A stretch of 63,633 bases of DNA, taken from contig CAYSLU010000022.1 in the NCBI GenBank assembly GCA_964431965.1, positions 1-63,633 on the forward strand, given 5' to 3'. This document shows positions 42,594 to 52,000 of this stretch, piece by piece (within the stretch, counting starts at the first letter, position 1; the number at the start of each line of letters is the position of its first letter). Under the pieces are notes generated by a model. The model saw only the letters and a list, made by a program, of their open reading frames with translations, searched no databases and was not told the origin of the DNA. The position numbers were made by a program, and so were the translations under genes. Origin of the DNA: CAYSLU01 sp964431965. Its GTDB lineage: Bacteria; Verrucomicrobiota; Kiritimatiellia; CAIKKV01; CAYSLU01.

Positions 42594-42809
42594 ATGAGGC
42601 CCATGTCGGACCGCAACATCAAGAGAGCCATCGCGCTGGCTGACGAGCTGCTCCTTCTGTCGTGGAAGGGGCAAGCCGAGAGCAGGGACTTGGGGTGCGC
42701 CTCGCTCTTCGGAGTGGTTCGGGACTGCGGGTACCGCGTGCGGGCCGAGGCGGAGCGAGAGAAGGCAGCTCACGCATTGCGCGTGACAAGGCGGAGAGGT
42801 GGGACATGA
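42594..42809 (+). CDS. Small conserved-type protein
   Basis: A 71-residue, basic, helical protein. The pattern IKRAIALADELLLLS...G....DLGCASLFGVVRDCGYRVRAEAEREKAAH resembles a family of short proteins I associate with Planctomycetota and relatives; I know of no assigned function. The stop overlaps the next start (ATGA at 42806-42809), which supports translation. It directly follows the candidate sigma-54 promoter. Two ATGs (42594 and 42603) are possible. Confidence 0.6.
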   Translation: MRPMSDRNIKRAIALADELLLLSWKGQAESRDLGCASLFGVVRDCGYRVRAEAEREKAAHALRVTRRRGGT

Positions 42810-43294
42810 ACAGTTCGCGATATCGCATGGCGGCGGCCGTGGTTTTAGCCGTGATGGTGGGGGCATGCTCGGAGCGTCCGCGCGCCGTAGCGGCGCAGCC
42901 GGAGGCTCGGATCGTCTGGCTGACGGACTTCGAGCAGGCCCAGCGGACGGCCCAGGGGACCGGGCGGCTGATCCTGGCGGACTTCTCGGGATCGGACTGG
43001 TGCGGCTGGTGCATGAAGCTGGACGAGGAGGTGTTCTCCCGGAAGGCGTTCGTGGACTACGCCACGAACGCGTTCGTCATGTTCCAGGCGGATTTCCCGC
43101 AGAACACCGAACTGCCCGATGCGACGAAGCGGCAGAACGAGGCCCTGGCGGCGAAGCTCGGCGTTCAAGGATTCCCGACCGTCCTGCTGCTGGCGGCGGA
43201 TGGGAGCGTCGTGGGACGGACCGGCTACCAACCCGGCGGCCCGGCGGCCTACGTGGCGCACTTGAAAGATCTGGCTGGGCAAGGTAAACAATAG
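42806..43294 (+). CDS. Thioredoxin-like lipoprotein
   Basis: A 162-residue exported protein. The signal sequence ends in the lipobox VMVGAC, so it is probably lipid-anchored. The thioredoxin fold has the active site FSGSDWCGWCMKLDEEVF (CGWC), a cis-Pro in GFPTVLLL and the usual C-terminal helix. The SDWCGWC...EVF variant belongs to the thioredoxin_7 type common in PVC and Bacteroidota genomes. It would reduce or isomerise disulfides in the periplasm, possibly recharged by the DsbD encoded 0.7 kb downstream. It is coupled to the small upstream gene. Confidence 0.85.
   Translation: MNSSRYRMAAAVVLAVMVGACSERPRAVAAQPEARIVWLTDFEQAQRTAQGTGRLILADFSGSDWCGWCMKLDEEVFSRKAFVDYATNAFVMFQADFPQNTELPDATKRQNEALAAKLGVQGFPTVLLLAADGSVVGRTGYQPGGPAAYVAHLKDLAGQGKQ
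43262..43290 (+). promoter_or_regulatory. Possible promoter of the ferritin gene
   Basis: TTGAAA (43262-43267) and TAAACA (43285-43290) have a 17-base spacer, inside the end of the thioredoxin gene. The -10 match is poor (3 of 6). Confidence 0.25.
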
Positions 43295-43357
43295 CGCTGT
43301 CCGGACGTGACTGACGGGTTTCGCGACGGGAGCAGGAAAACGCAGGAGGAGCGAGGG

Positions 43358-43852
43358 ATGATCAGCAAGAAGATCGAAGATGCGGTGAACAAGCAGATTA
43401 ACCGGGAATACTATTCGTCGTACTTGTACCTATCCATGGCGGCATGGGCGGAGCACGCCGGGTTCAAGGGCGCAGCGGACTGGCTGAAGGTTCAGGCCCA
43501 GGAAGAGATGGGCCATGTGATGAAGTTCTACGGGTACGTGAACGATCAGCTCGGCCTGGTGAAGCTGGGCGCCCTTGCGGAGCCGCCGGCCAAGTTCAAG
43601 TCCCTTCTGGATGTGTTCGAGAAGACGCTCGAGCACGAGCGCCTGATCACGAAAGCGATCAACGACTTGGCGGCCCTGGCGGCGTCCGAGAAGGACTACG
43701 CGACGGGCGTGCTGCTTCAGTGGTTCATCTCCGAGCAGGTGGAGGAGGAGGCCGCGGCGAGCGACCTGGTCACCAAGCTGAAGATGATCGGTGCCAGCAC
43801 GGGCGGCCTGTTCATGATGGACCACCACCTCGGCAAGCGGAAGGCGGGCTGA
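43358..43852 (+). CDS. ftnA: Bacterial non-heme ferritin
   Basis: A 164-residue ferritin. It starts ISKKIEDAVNKQINREYYSSYLYLSMA, with the ferroxidase-centre Glu in the first helix. The second helix has EEMGHVMKFYGYV (Glu and His ligands), and WFISEQVEEEAAASDLV supplies the third set. It stores iron as a ferric mineral inside a 24-mer and limits iron-driven oxidative damage. ATG 43358 has AGGAGG upstream. A strong 13-bp hairpin follows the gene. Confidence 0.95.
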   Translation: MISKKIEDAVNKQINREYYSSYLYLSMAAWAEHAGFKGAADWLKVQAQEEMGHVMKFYGYVNDQLGLVKLGALAEPPAKFKSLLDVFEKTLEHERLITKAINDLAALAASEKDYATGVLLQWFISEQVEEEAAASDLVTKLKMIGASTGGLFMMDHHLGKRKAG

Positions 43853-43884
43853 AGCGGCCCTCCGGATCCAGCGTCGGTTGCGGA

Positions 43885-43921
43885 ACGGGAGAACGGGTGC
43901 AGACGGGGCCCGTTCTCCCGT
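43885..43921 (+). terminator. Hairpin terminator after ferritin
   Basis: ACGGGAGAACGGG (43885-43897) and CCCGTTCTCCCGT (43909-43921) are perfect 13-base complements with an 11-base loop, 32 bases after the ferritin stop. There is no T-tract, so it may be a Rho-independent-like structure or an mRNA-stabilising hairpin. It separates ferritin from dsbD. Confidence 0.7.
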
Positions 43922-44010
43922 GACCGTGTACGGGCCCGGGTGGGCTGCGATGAGTACGTGGCCGTGCGGACGAGCGGCCTTGGGTGCCGGCTGAAACCAT
44001 GAGGTGCGCG

Positions 44011-45636
44011 ATGAGCATGAGTCGCCTGTTGGCTGCTTCGATCCTGGTTCTGGCGGCATCGGCCGGCGCGCAGGCGGCCGGCTTTGCCATCGACATCGCC
44101 GTGACGCCCTCGGCTGAGGATCGGAGCGAGCTGACCGTTGCCATCGCCGTTCCGGAGCATCATCACCTGTACGCCGATGAGCTTCGGGTGGCCGTGGACG
44201 GCGGGGCGCTTGATCCTCTGGCCATGCCGACGCCGCTTACCAAGCGCGATGCCTTCAGCGATGTCGAGCGGGGCGTGTACGAATCGAACGTGGTTCTCCG
44301 CTACCGTCTGACCTGGAGCAATCGCACCGAGGTCGGGGTGGCGGTGCGATACCAAGGGTGCAGCGAGGAGCTGTGCTATCGGCCGGCCACCGAGCGCCGG
44401 ACCCTGACGTCGGCCGGCGCCGTGCTGGTGCGCTCTGCACCGGCCGCGTCGGATCCGGCTGCGCCGGCGGCGGCCGACGCGCCCGGCTGGCAGGAGCTGG
44501 CATCCGGGTTCGAGGTCGTCGACCGGCAGTCCGGCTACCTGAATGAAGAGGCGTTCGTGTCATTCCTGGACGCCGGGCTATCGGGAGCCGCCTCGACGCG
44601 CGCTGCTCCGGGCGCGTCCTCGGGTCTGGTGTCGCGAAGCCTCTGGGTGCTCATTCCGCTGATCCTGGTGTGGGGCCTGTCCCTGAACCTCACGCCGTGC
44701 GTGCTGCCGCTGATCCCGGTGAACCTGGCGATCATCGGCGCGGGCGCGCAGGCGGGCTCGCGCGTGCGGGGGTTTCTGCTGGGCGGGGCGTACGGGCTGG
44801 GCATCGCGCTGTCCTACGGGGCGCTGGGGCTGACCGTGGTGATCGGCGGCGCCACGTTCGGTGCGCTGAACTCGTCGCCCTGGTTCAACCTGGCCATTGC
44901 GGTGGTCTTCGCCGTGCTGTTTTTGGCGGCCATCGACGTGATCCGGATCGACCTCTCGCGCTTCCAGCGGGGCGGGGGCGAGGGGGGCGGGCGGTTCCTG
45001 GGCGCGTTTGCGATGGGAGCGGTTTCGGCGCTGCTGGCCGGCGCGTGCGTCGCGCCTGTCGTGATTTCCGTCCTGCTGCTCTCGGCCAACCTGTATGCGC
45101 AGGGGCGGGTGGTGGGGCTCGCGCTCCCGTTCGTTCTGGGACTGGGCATGGCGATGCTGTGGCCGCTGGCCGGGGCGGGGCTTTCCCTGCTGCCCAAGCC
45201 CGGCAAGTGGATGGTGCGGGTGCGATTTGCCTTTGGCCTGTTCATCCTCGTCTTCGGCCTGTACTACGCGCACACCGCGTACGTGCTGTTCCGGGCGGCG
45301 CGGCCGCACGATCCGGCGGAGTTGGAGCGCGCCGAGCAGCAGCGCGCGGCCGAGGGATGGAAGACGGCGCTCGAGCCGGCGCTGACCGAGGCGGCTCGCG
45401 ATGGCAAGCCCGTGCTGATCGACTTCTGGGCCAGCTGGTGCAAGAGCTGCCTCGCCATGGAGAAGACCACGCTCGCCTCGCCGGCCGTGAAAGGCAAGCT
45501 CGACGGATTTGTGAAGGTGAAGTATCGGGCCGAGCGCCCCGACGACGAGCCGACGAAGGCCGTGCTTGACCGCTTCGGCGCCCTCGGCCTCCCGACGTAC
45601 GTGATCCTCAGGCCGGCGCCCGGGCCGGCCCGGTGA
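44011..45636 (+). CDS. dsbD: Thiol:disulfide interchange protein DsbD, short C-terminus
   Basis: A 541-residue protein with a signal peptide. The N-terminal periplasmic domain has YQGCSEELCYRPA with the exchange cysteines. The membrane domain follows: NLTPCVLPLIPVNLAIIGAG and AGACVAPVVISVLLLSANLY, with the two CxP cysteines. A C-terminal thioredoxin domain has FWASWCKSCLAME. It passes electrons from cytoplasmic thioredoxin to periplasmic proteins. The thioredoxin domain stops at LPTYVILRPAPGPAR, about 20-30 residues before the usual end, and so lacks the last strand and helix. The start at 44011 follows GAGG; 43999 and 44017 are alternatives. Confidence 0.88.
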   Translation: MSMSRLLAASILVLAASAGAQAAGFAIDIAVTPSAEDRSELTVAIAVPEHHHLYADELRVAVDGGALDPLAMPTPLTKRDAFSDVERGVYESNVVLRYRLTWSNRTEVGVAVRYQGCSEELCYRPATERRTLTSAGAVLVRSAPAASDPAAPAAADAPGWQELASGFEVVDRQSGYLNEEAFVSFLDAGLSGAASTRAAPGASSGLVSRSLWVLIPLILVWGLSLNLTPCVLPLIPVNLAIIGAGAQAGSRVRGFLLGGAYGLGIALSYGALGLTVVIGGATFGALNSSPWFNLAIAVVFAVLFLAAIDVIRIDLSRFQRGGGEGGGRFLGAFAMGAVSALLAGACVAPVVISVLLLSANLYAQGRVVGLALPFVLGLGMAMLWPLAGAGLSLLPKPGKWMVRVRFAFGLFILVFGLYYAHTAYVLFRAARPHDPAELERAEQQRAAEGWKTALEPALTEAARDGKPVLIDFWASWCKSCLAMEKTTLASPAVKGKLDGFVKVKYRAERPDDEPTKAVLDRFGALGLPTYVILRPAPGPAR

Positions 45637-45670
45637 CGGTTCCGCATCCAGGCGGGAGAAGGGGGCGGGT

Positions 45671-47155
45671 ATGGCCGTGAACGAATCGAGTTCGATACGG
45701 GAGCCGCTGGCGATCGTGGTGGTCGGTGCTTCGGGCGACCTGGCCCAGAAGAAGATCATCCCGGCGCTTTTTGCCCTTTACAGCCAGGGGCTCCTGCCCG
45801 AGCGGTTCAACGTGTTCGGCTTCTCGCGCAGCGCGATGACGTCCGAGGGCTTCCGCCGCAAAGCGGCGGAGCACCTGACGTGCCGCTACGTGCCGGGCGA
45901 GTCCTGCGCCGAGAAGATGGAGGCGTTCCTGTCCCGGTGTCACTATCAGGAGGGGCGCTACGATTCGGCCGACGGCTTCCTGAACCTCTACCAGCTCATG
46001 CGCGAGGTGGTGGGCGCCCAGCCGGCGCACCTCATCTACTATCTTGCGATTCCGGCGTCGGTCTTCGTGGACGTCGCCCGCTCGCTGGGCGACACGGGCA
46101 TGGTGGCCTGCGGCAACCGCGAGCCGATGGCGAAAGCGGTGGTGGAGAAGCCGTTCGGACGCGACCGCGCGTCGTCCGACACGCTCGTGCGCGAGCTGGC
46201 GGAGGTCTTCTCGGAGGACGAGACGTACCGGATCGACCACTACCTGGGCAAGGAGATCGTGCAGAACCTCATGGTTCTGCGCTTCGCCAACTCGATCTTC
46301 GAGCCGCTGTGGAGCCGGGCGCACATCCGATCCGTTCAGATCGACTGGGCCGAGCCGCAGGGGATCGATGATCGAGGCCAGTACTTCGACTCATTCGGCA
46401 TCATACGCGACGTGATGCAGAACCACCTGCTGCAGATCCTGGCCCTGGTGGCGATGGAGCCGCCGGAGAGCCTGTCGGCGGACGCGGTGCGCAACGAGAA
46501 GGTGCGCGTGCTGAAGGCGGTTCCCCCGGTGGGGCTGGACGACCTGGTCGTGGGCCAGTATGCGGGCGCGATGGTCGGGGGGCGTCGCCAGCCGGGCTAC
46601 CGGGAGGAGGCGCACGTGCCGCCGGACTCCATTACGCCGACCTACGGGGCGGCGGTGCTGAAGATCCGGAATGCCCGCTGGGACGGCGTGCCGTTCCTGC
46701 TTCGGGCCGGGAAGGGGCTGAGCGGGCGGCAGGCGGAGATCCGCGTCCGGTTCCACGACGTGCCCCACGACCTGTTTCGGGACGCCCCGGCCTGCCTCCA
46801 GGCGAACGAGCTGGTGATCCGGGTCCAGCCGGACGAGGCGATCTACTTCCGGATCGTCAACAAAGTGCCCGGCCTCAAGATGGGGCTGGCCGAGTCCCGG
46901 CTCAACCTGCGCTACCAGTCGGAGTTCGAGGAGCTGATCCCGGACGCGTACGAGTGCCTGCTGCTCGACGTGCTGCGCGGGGAGAAGGGGCTGTTCATCC
47001 GCACCGACGAGCTGGCGGCCGCCTGGGACGTCTTCACCCCCGCGCTGCATGAGCTGGAGCGCCGGCGCGTGCAACCCGAGCCCTACGCGTTCGGCGGGGA
47101 GGGCCCGGCCGGCGCGCGGGCCCTTGCGGAGCGGGCGGGTGTGACGCGGGAGTGA
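45671..47155 (+). CDS. zwf: Glucose-6-phosphate 1-dehydrogenase
   Basis: A 494-residue enzyme of normal length. The NADP-binding motif is VVVGASGDLAQKK, and RIDHYLGKE is the active-site signature with the substrate-binding His and Lys. VVEKPFGRD and the C-terminal FIRTDELAAAWDVF are also typical. It oxidises glucose 6-phosphate to 6-phosphogluconolactone, supplying NADPH and pentose phosphates. It is followed by a small cysteine protein and PTS enzyme I. The partner genes pgl and gnd are not in the window. Confidence 0.95.
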   Translation: MAVNESSSIREPLAIVVVGASGDLAQKKIIPALFALYSQGLLPERFNVFGFSRSAMTSEGFRRKAAEHLTCRYVPGESCAEKMEAFLSRCHYQEGRYDSADGFLNLYQLMREVVGAQPAHLIYYLAIPASVFVDVARSLGDTGMVACGNREPMAKAVVEKPFGRDRASSDTLVRELAEVFSEDETYRIDHYLGKEIVQNLMVLRFANSIFEPLWSRAHIRSVQIDWAEPQGIDDRGQYFDSFGIIRDVMQNHLLQILALVAMEPPESLSADAVRNEKVRVLKAVPPVGLDDLVVGQYAGAMVGGRRQPGYREEAHVPPDSITPTYGAAVLKIRNARWDGVPFLLRAGKGLSGRQAEIRVRFHDVPHDLFRDAPACLQANELVIRVQPDEAIYFRIVNKVPGLKMGLAESRLNLRYQSEFEELIPDAYECLLLDVLRGEKGLFIRTDELAAAWDVFTPALHELERRRVQPEPYAFGGEGPAGARALAERAGVTRE

Positions 47156-47197
47156 CGCAGACGCGGATCGCGTGTGGCGAAAGCCGCGGCGGTGGCC

Positions 47198-47203
47198 TAT
47201 ACT
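47198..47203 (+). promoter_or_regulatory. -10 element before the small cysteine protein gene
   Basis: TATACT (47198-47203) matches the sigma-70 -10 consensus in 5 of 6 positions, but no good -35 is present 16-18 bases upstream. A start near 47210 would leave an 18-base leader with AAGGAGG before the ATG at 47228. Confidence 0.35.
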
Positions 47204-47227
47204 GAAGTCTTTACCAAGGAGGTCGGC

Positions 47228-47404
47228 ATGAAGGAGAAGTGCGGCAAGGGCAAACACGCGGGTCATCTGTGCGTGCTGGTCAGCGAGGAGCGGTTCGAGG
47301 ATATCAAGAAGCTGGTGCGGAACCCCAAGTTCATCTGCTTCAACTGCGGCCGGGCCGCCGATTCCAAGGACAACCTCTGCAATCCGATGCCGGTCGGGAA
47401 GTGA
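47228..47404 (+). CDS. Small cysteine-rich (zinc-ribbon-like) protein
   Basis: A 58-residue protein beginning MKEKCGKGKHAGHLCVLV and ending FICFNCGRAADSKDNLCNP. It carries five cysteines, including a CFNC knuckle, and several histidines, enough for one zinc or Fe-S site. I have the impression that short proteins with this GKHAGHLC...CFNCGRAA...NLCNP pattern recur in anaerobes, but no function is assigned. A perfect AAGGAGG lies before the start. The gene sits between zwf and ptsP, 22 bases before the latter. Confidence 0.75.
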   Translation: MKEKCGKGKHAGHLCVLVSEERFEDIKKLVRNPKFICFNCGRAADSKDNLCNPMPVGK

Positions 47405-47426
47405 TGCCGGTCGCTCGGCGGCAATC

Positions 47427-49061
47427 ATGACCCAGGCGGCAGACACACTCGAGAAGCGGATTCGCGGCGTGCCGATCAGCGGCGGCGTGGCGGTCGGTCC
47501 GGTGTGCCTGTTCAACGAGGGGCGCCACAGCCGGCTCTCCACGGACCGGGTGCGCGACGGGGAGGTCGACCAGGAGCTGTTTCGCCTGGACCGATCCGTC
47601 GAGCAGGCGCTCCGGCGGCTCGACGAGCTGCGCCAGCGCATCGCGCGCGATGTCGGGCCCGCCGAGGCGGAGATCTTCGCGGCGCAGCGGGCCATACTGG
47701 AGGACCCGAAGCTGCAGCGCCTGCTGCACGACTCGGTGCGGGTGGAGCGCTTTAACGCCGAGGGCGCCGTGATGAAGGTGCTCGACGCGTACGAGCTGCG
47801 GATCCGCGATGTCGCGAGCGAGTCGCTCCGGGAGCGCGCGACGGACATCGCGGAGCTCAAGAGGCGTCTGCTCGACGGGCTGTCGGGCATTACGCCGTCG
47901 CTGCAGTGCGTCGGAACCGCCCACTGCCAGCGAGGCTGCAACCGGGTGGTGGCCGCCCGGGAGCTGACGCCGGGCCTGACGGTGGAACTGGACACGGAGC
48001 ACCTGCGCGGCATCATCACCGAGCGGGGCGGCGCCACGTCCCACGCGGCGATCCTCGCCCGGGCGATGGGCATCCCCGTCGTCAGCGGCTTGAAGGACAT
48101 CTACAGCATCCTGGCCTGCGGGGCCGAGGTGCTGGTGAACGGGGACACCGGCGAGGTTGTGATCTGGCCGACGGAGGCTACCGTCGCGGCGGCGGGTGCG
48201 TCCAGCCGGTGCCGAGGCCCCGATCCCGAGGATCCGGTCGACGACCTTTGCGTGATGGCGAACATCAGCCTCTCCTCCGACGTCCCGGAGGCGCTGCGCA
48301 TGAAGGCGGAGGGCATCGGGCTGTACCGGACGGAGTTCGAGTTCATGGCCGCCGGGCGGGTGCTGAGCGAAGATGAGCAGTACCAGCGGTACCGGTCGGT
48401 AGTAGAGGCGATGGAAGGCGCGCCCGTCCATGTGCGCCTGCTCGATGTCGGCGGCGACAAGCCCCTGCCGTTCCTGGGCCTTCCGGCTGAGGCGAATCCC
48501 TCGCTAGGGCTGCGCGGCAGCCGGCTGCTGCTGGCCCGGGCGGACCTGTTCCACCCGCAGGCCCGGGCGGTGGCGCGGGCCTCGCGCCACGGCGAGATCC
48601 GCGTGCTCTATCCGATGGTCATCGACCTCGAGCAGTTCCGCGAGCTTCGGCGCGCATTTGACGCCGCGATCGCGGGGCTGGACGGAAGCCGCCTCCGGCA
48701 CGGCGTGATCTTTGAAGTGCCGGCGGCCTCGCTTCAGGCCGACGAGATTCTGGCCGAGGCCGACTTCGCCACAATCGGGACGAACGACCTCGTGCAGTAC
48801 CTGTACGCGGTCGACCGGAACAACGAGTGGGTGTCGGCGGACCACCGGCTCGACCGGCCGCTGCTCTGGACGATCATCGAGCGCATCGTCGAGGCCGGGA
48901 AGCGGGCCGGGAAGCCGGTTTCGCTGTGCGGCGAGATGGGCGGGGCCGCCCCCTGGGTGAGCCGCCTGATGGCCGCCGGCCTGCGGAGCGTCAGCGCCAG
49001 CGTCCGCCTGATTCCGCAAGTGCGCATCGCGGCGCGTGCGCGGGCCGGCCGGTCCGGGTGA
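47427..49061 (+). CDS. ptsI: PTS enzyme I (phosphoenolpyruvate-protein phosphotransferase)
   Basis: A 544-residue enzyme. The phosphorylated His is His206 in GGATSHAAILARAMG. GNPSLGLRG-like (ANPSLGLRGSRLLLA) and the PEP-binding C-terminal barrel with GTNDLVQYLYAVDRNNE and the catalytic Cys of SLCGEMGG are all present. It transfers phosphate from PEP to HPr, starting sugar uptake and signalling through the PTS. No N-terminal GAF domain is present, so it is not the nitrogen-type PtsP. HPr and EII genes are not in the window; the role could be regulatory (for example, HPr kinase signalling). Confidence 0.92.
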   Translation: MTQAADTLEKRIRGVPISGGVAVGPVCLFNEGRHSRLSTDRVRDGEVDQELFRLDRSVEQALRRLDELRQRIARDVGPAEAEIFAAQRAILEDPKLQRLLHDSVRVERFNAEGAVMKVLDAYELRIRDVASESLRERATDIAELKRRLLDGLSGITPSLQCVGTAHCQRGCNRVVAARELTPGLTVELDTEHLRGIITERGGATSHAAILARAMGIPVVSGLKDIYSILACGAEVLVNGDTGEVVIWPTEATVAAAGASSRCRGPDPEDPVDDLCVMANISLSSDVPEALRMKAEGIGLYRTEFEFMAAGRVLSEDEQYQRYRSVVEAMEGAPVHVRLLDVGGDKPLPFLGLPAEANPSLGLRGSRLLLARADLFHPQARAVARASRHGEIRVLYPMVIDLEQFRELRRAFDAAIAGLDGSRLRHGVIFEVPAASLQADEILAEADFATIGTNDLVQYLYAVDRNNEWVSADHRLDRPLLWTIIERIVEAGKRAGKPVSLCGEMGGAAPWVSRLMAAGLRSVSASVRLIPQVRIAARARAGRSG

Positions 49062-49086
49062 CCGGGCCGGGCGGGCGGATCCGGTT

Positions 49087-52000
49087 TCACCCCACGAACC
49101 GGCGGGCATTCCGGAACATCCGCATCCACGGCCCGTCTTCGCCCGCGAACGCCGGCGGGCGGTAGGAGAGCTGCACCGCCCGGAACGCCCGCTCGGGATG
49201 CGGCATCATGATCGTCACCCGTCCGTCCGCCGTCGTGAAACCGGTCGCGCCGCCTCCCGAGCCGTTCGGGTTGAGCGGGTATCGGGCGGCCGGGCGGCCG
49301 CAGCCGTCGACGTAGCGCATGGCGAGCAGCCCGTTTGTCGCGAGGCGGCTCGCGTCGCCCGTGGCGCGGAAGTCCGCGAATCCCTCCCCGTGGGCGACGG
49401 GGATCGGCAGGCGGGAGCCCTCCATTCCGCGCAGCAGGACGGACGGAGACGGCGTGACCTCGACGGTCACCAACCGCGCCTCGAACTGCTCCGAGCGATT
49501 GCGCGTGAACCGGGGCCAGTCCGCGGCGCCGGGGATGATCTCCTTCAGCTGAGACACCATCTGGCAGCCGTTGCACACGCCGAGCGCAAACGTCTCGGGC
49601 CGGGCGAAGAAGGCCGCGAAGGAGTCCTGGAGCCGCTCGTTGTACAGGATGGACTTCGCCCAGCCGGACCCGGCGCCCAGGACGTCGCCGTACGAGAACC
49701 CGCCGCACGCCACGAGGCCCGCGAAGTCCTGCAGGTTCGTGCGGCCCGCGATCAGGTCGGTCATGTGCACGTCCACGCTCTCGAAGCCCGCGCGATCGAA
49801 CGCGGCGGCCATCTCCACCTGGCCGTTGATGCCCTGCTCGCGCAGGATGGCCATCCGCGGCCGGCGCGCGGAGACGGTCGGAGCGGAGGCCGGGTCGAAC
49901 GTGAGCAGCGCCGTGAGGCCGGGATCGTCCTCGTCGAGCAGGGCGTCGAACTCCTCGCGCGCGCACTCGGGGTTGTCGCGCAGCCCCTGCATGCGGGCGG
50001 TGAGCTCGGACCAGGCCCGCGCCAGATCGCACACCCGGCCGGTGTAGACGGGGCGCCCGGCGCGGGTAAACGTCAGCACGGGCTCCGACGCCGGGTGGCC
50101 AATGGGGATGCAGCGGTCCCCGATGCCGCGGCGCGCAAACGCTTCGCGGGCGGCCGCGGCATCGCCGCGGCGGACTTGCAGCACGGCGCCCAGCTCCTCG
50201 GAGAAGAGCGCGGCCAGGCTGTCGGCGCCGAGATCGTCGAGCCGGACATCGATGCCCGCGCGCCCGCCGATCGCCATCTCGGCCAGGGCCGCGAACAGCC
50301 CGCCGTCGGACCGGTCGTGGTAGGCGAGGAGGAGGCCCGCCGCGACAAGCTCCTGGACGGCGGCGAAGAAGGCCGCGAGATCCGCCGGGCGATCGAGGTC
50401 CGGCGTCTCGCCCCCGACCCGGTTGTAGACCTGCGCGAGCGCGGACGCCCCGAGGCGGTTCCGGCCGCGGCCGAGGTCCACCAGCAGGTACTCCGACTCC
50501 GCCACGCGCTTGGCGTCGGGCGTCACGGTCCGGCGCACGTCCTGGACCGGCGAGAACGCGCTCACGACGAGGCTGAGCGGGGCGGTCATCTTCTCCGCCC
50601 GCCCGTCCCCGGTCTTCCAGACCGTGCGCATCGAGAGGGAGTCCTTGCCGACCGGGATCGAGATGCCGAGCGCGGGGCAGAGTTCGATCGCCACGGCGCG
50701 CACGGTGTCGTAGAGGTGGGCGTCCTCGCCCGGCTCCCCGCAGGCGCACATCCAGTTGGCCGAGAGCTTGACGTTGCCGATCGATCCCACGGCGGCCGCG
50801 GCGATGTTGGTGAGGGCCTCGCCGACGGCGAGGCGGCCGGAAGCGGGCGGGTTGACGACGGCGACGGGCGTGCGCTCGCCCATGGCCATGGCTTCTCCGG
50901 TGAAGGCGTGGAAGGATGCCGCGGTCACCGCCACATCGGCGATGGGAACCTGGTACGGGCCGACCATCTGATCGCGGGCCACGAGCCCGGTGATGGACCG
51001 GTCCGCGATGGTGATGAGAAACGTCTTGTTCGCGACGGCCGGCAGGCGCAGCACGCGATCCGCCGCCTCGCGCAGGTCGATCCCGGCGCCGTCGAAGGGC
51101 GCGTGGACTTCGGCGAGGTGCGCGACGTCGCGCAGCATCTTCGGCGGCTTGCCGAGGATCACCTGCAGCTCGATGTTGATGGGGCTGTTGCCGAAGTGCT
51201 CGTCGACGAGCGTGAGGCGCCCGTCCCCCGTGGCCTCGCCGATGACGTGCGCCGGGCACCGCTCGCGCCCGCAGAGCGCGAGGAACTCGTCCACGCGGCC
51301 GGCCCCGACGGCGAGGACGTAGCGCTCCTGCGCCTCGCAGCACCAGATCTCCATCGGGCTCATGGAGCGGTCCTCGTTCGCGATGCGGCGCAGCTGGAAC
51401 CGCCCGCCGGTCTCCGAGACGAGCTCGGGGCAGCCGTTGGAGAGGCCGCCCGCGCCGATGTCGTGGATGCTGAGGATGGGGTTGCGCTCGCCGAGCGCGA
51501 TGCAGGCGGAGATGACCTCCTGGCAGCGCCGCTGCATCTCCGCGTTGTCGCGCTGCACGGAGTTGAAGTCCAGGTCCTGCGCGTTACTGCCGCTGTCCAT
51601 GGAGGATGCGGCCCCGCCGCCGAGGCCGATGCGCATGGCGGGGCCGCCGAGCTGCACGATGCGCGCGCCCGCGGCGATGGGCCGCTTGTGCGCGTGGATC
51701 CGCTTGATGTTGCCCATGCCGCCCGCGACCATGATGGGCTTGTGATAGCCGCGATACCGGCCGTTGTAGCGCTCCTCGTACGTGCGGAAGAGGCCCGTGA
51801 GCTGGGGCCGCCCGAACTCGTTGCCGAATCCGGCGCCGCCGATCGGGCCTTCGATCATGATCTCGAACGGGGTGGCGAGGTGCGCGGGGAACTCCGCGTG
51901 GTCCAGCTCCCAGGGGAGGCGGTAGCCCGGGATGCGGAGGTTGGAGACCATGAACGCGGAGAGGCCGGCCTTGCTGCGGCCGCCGATGCCGGTCGCCCCC

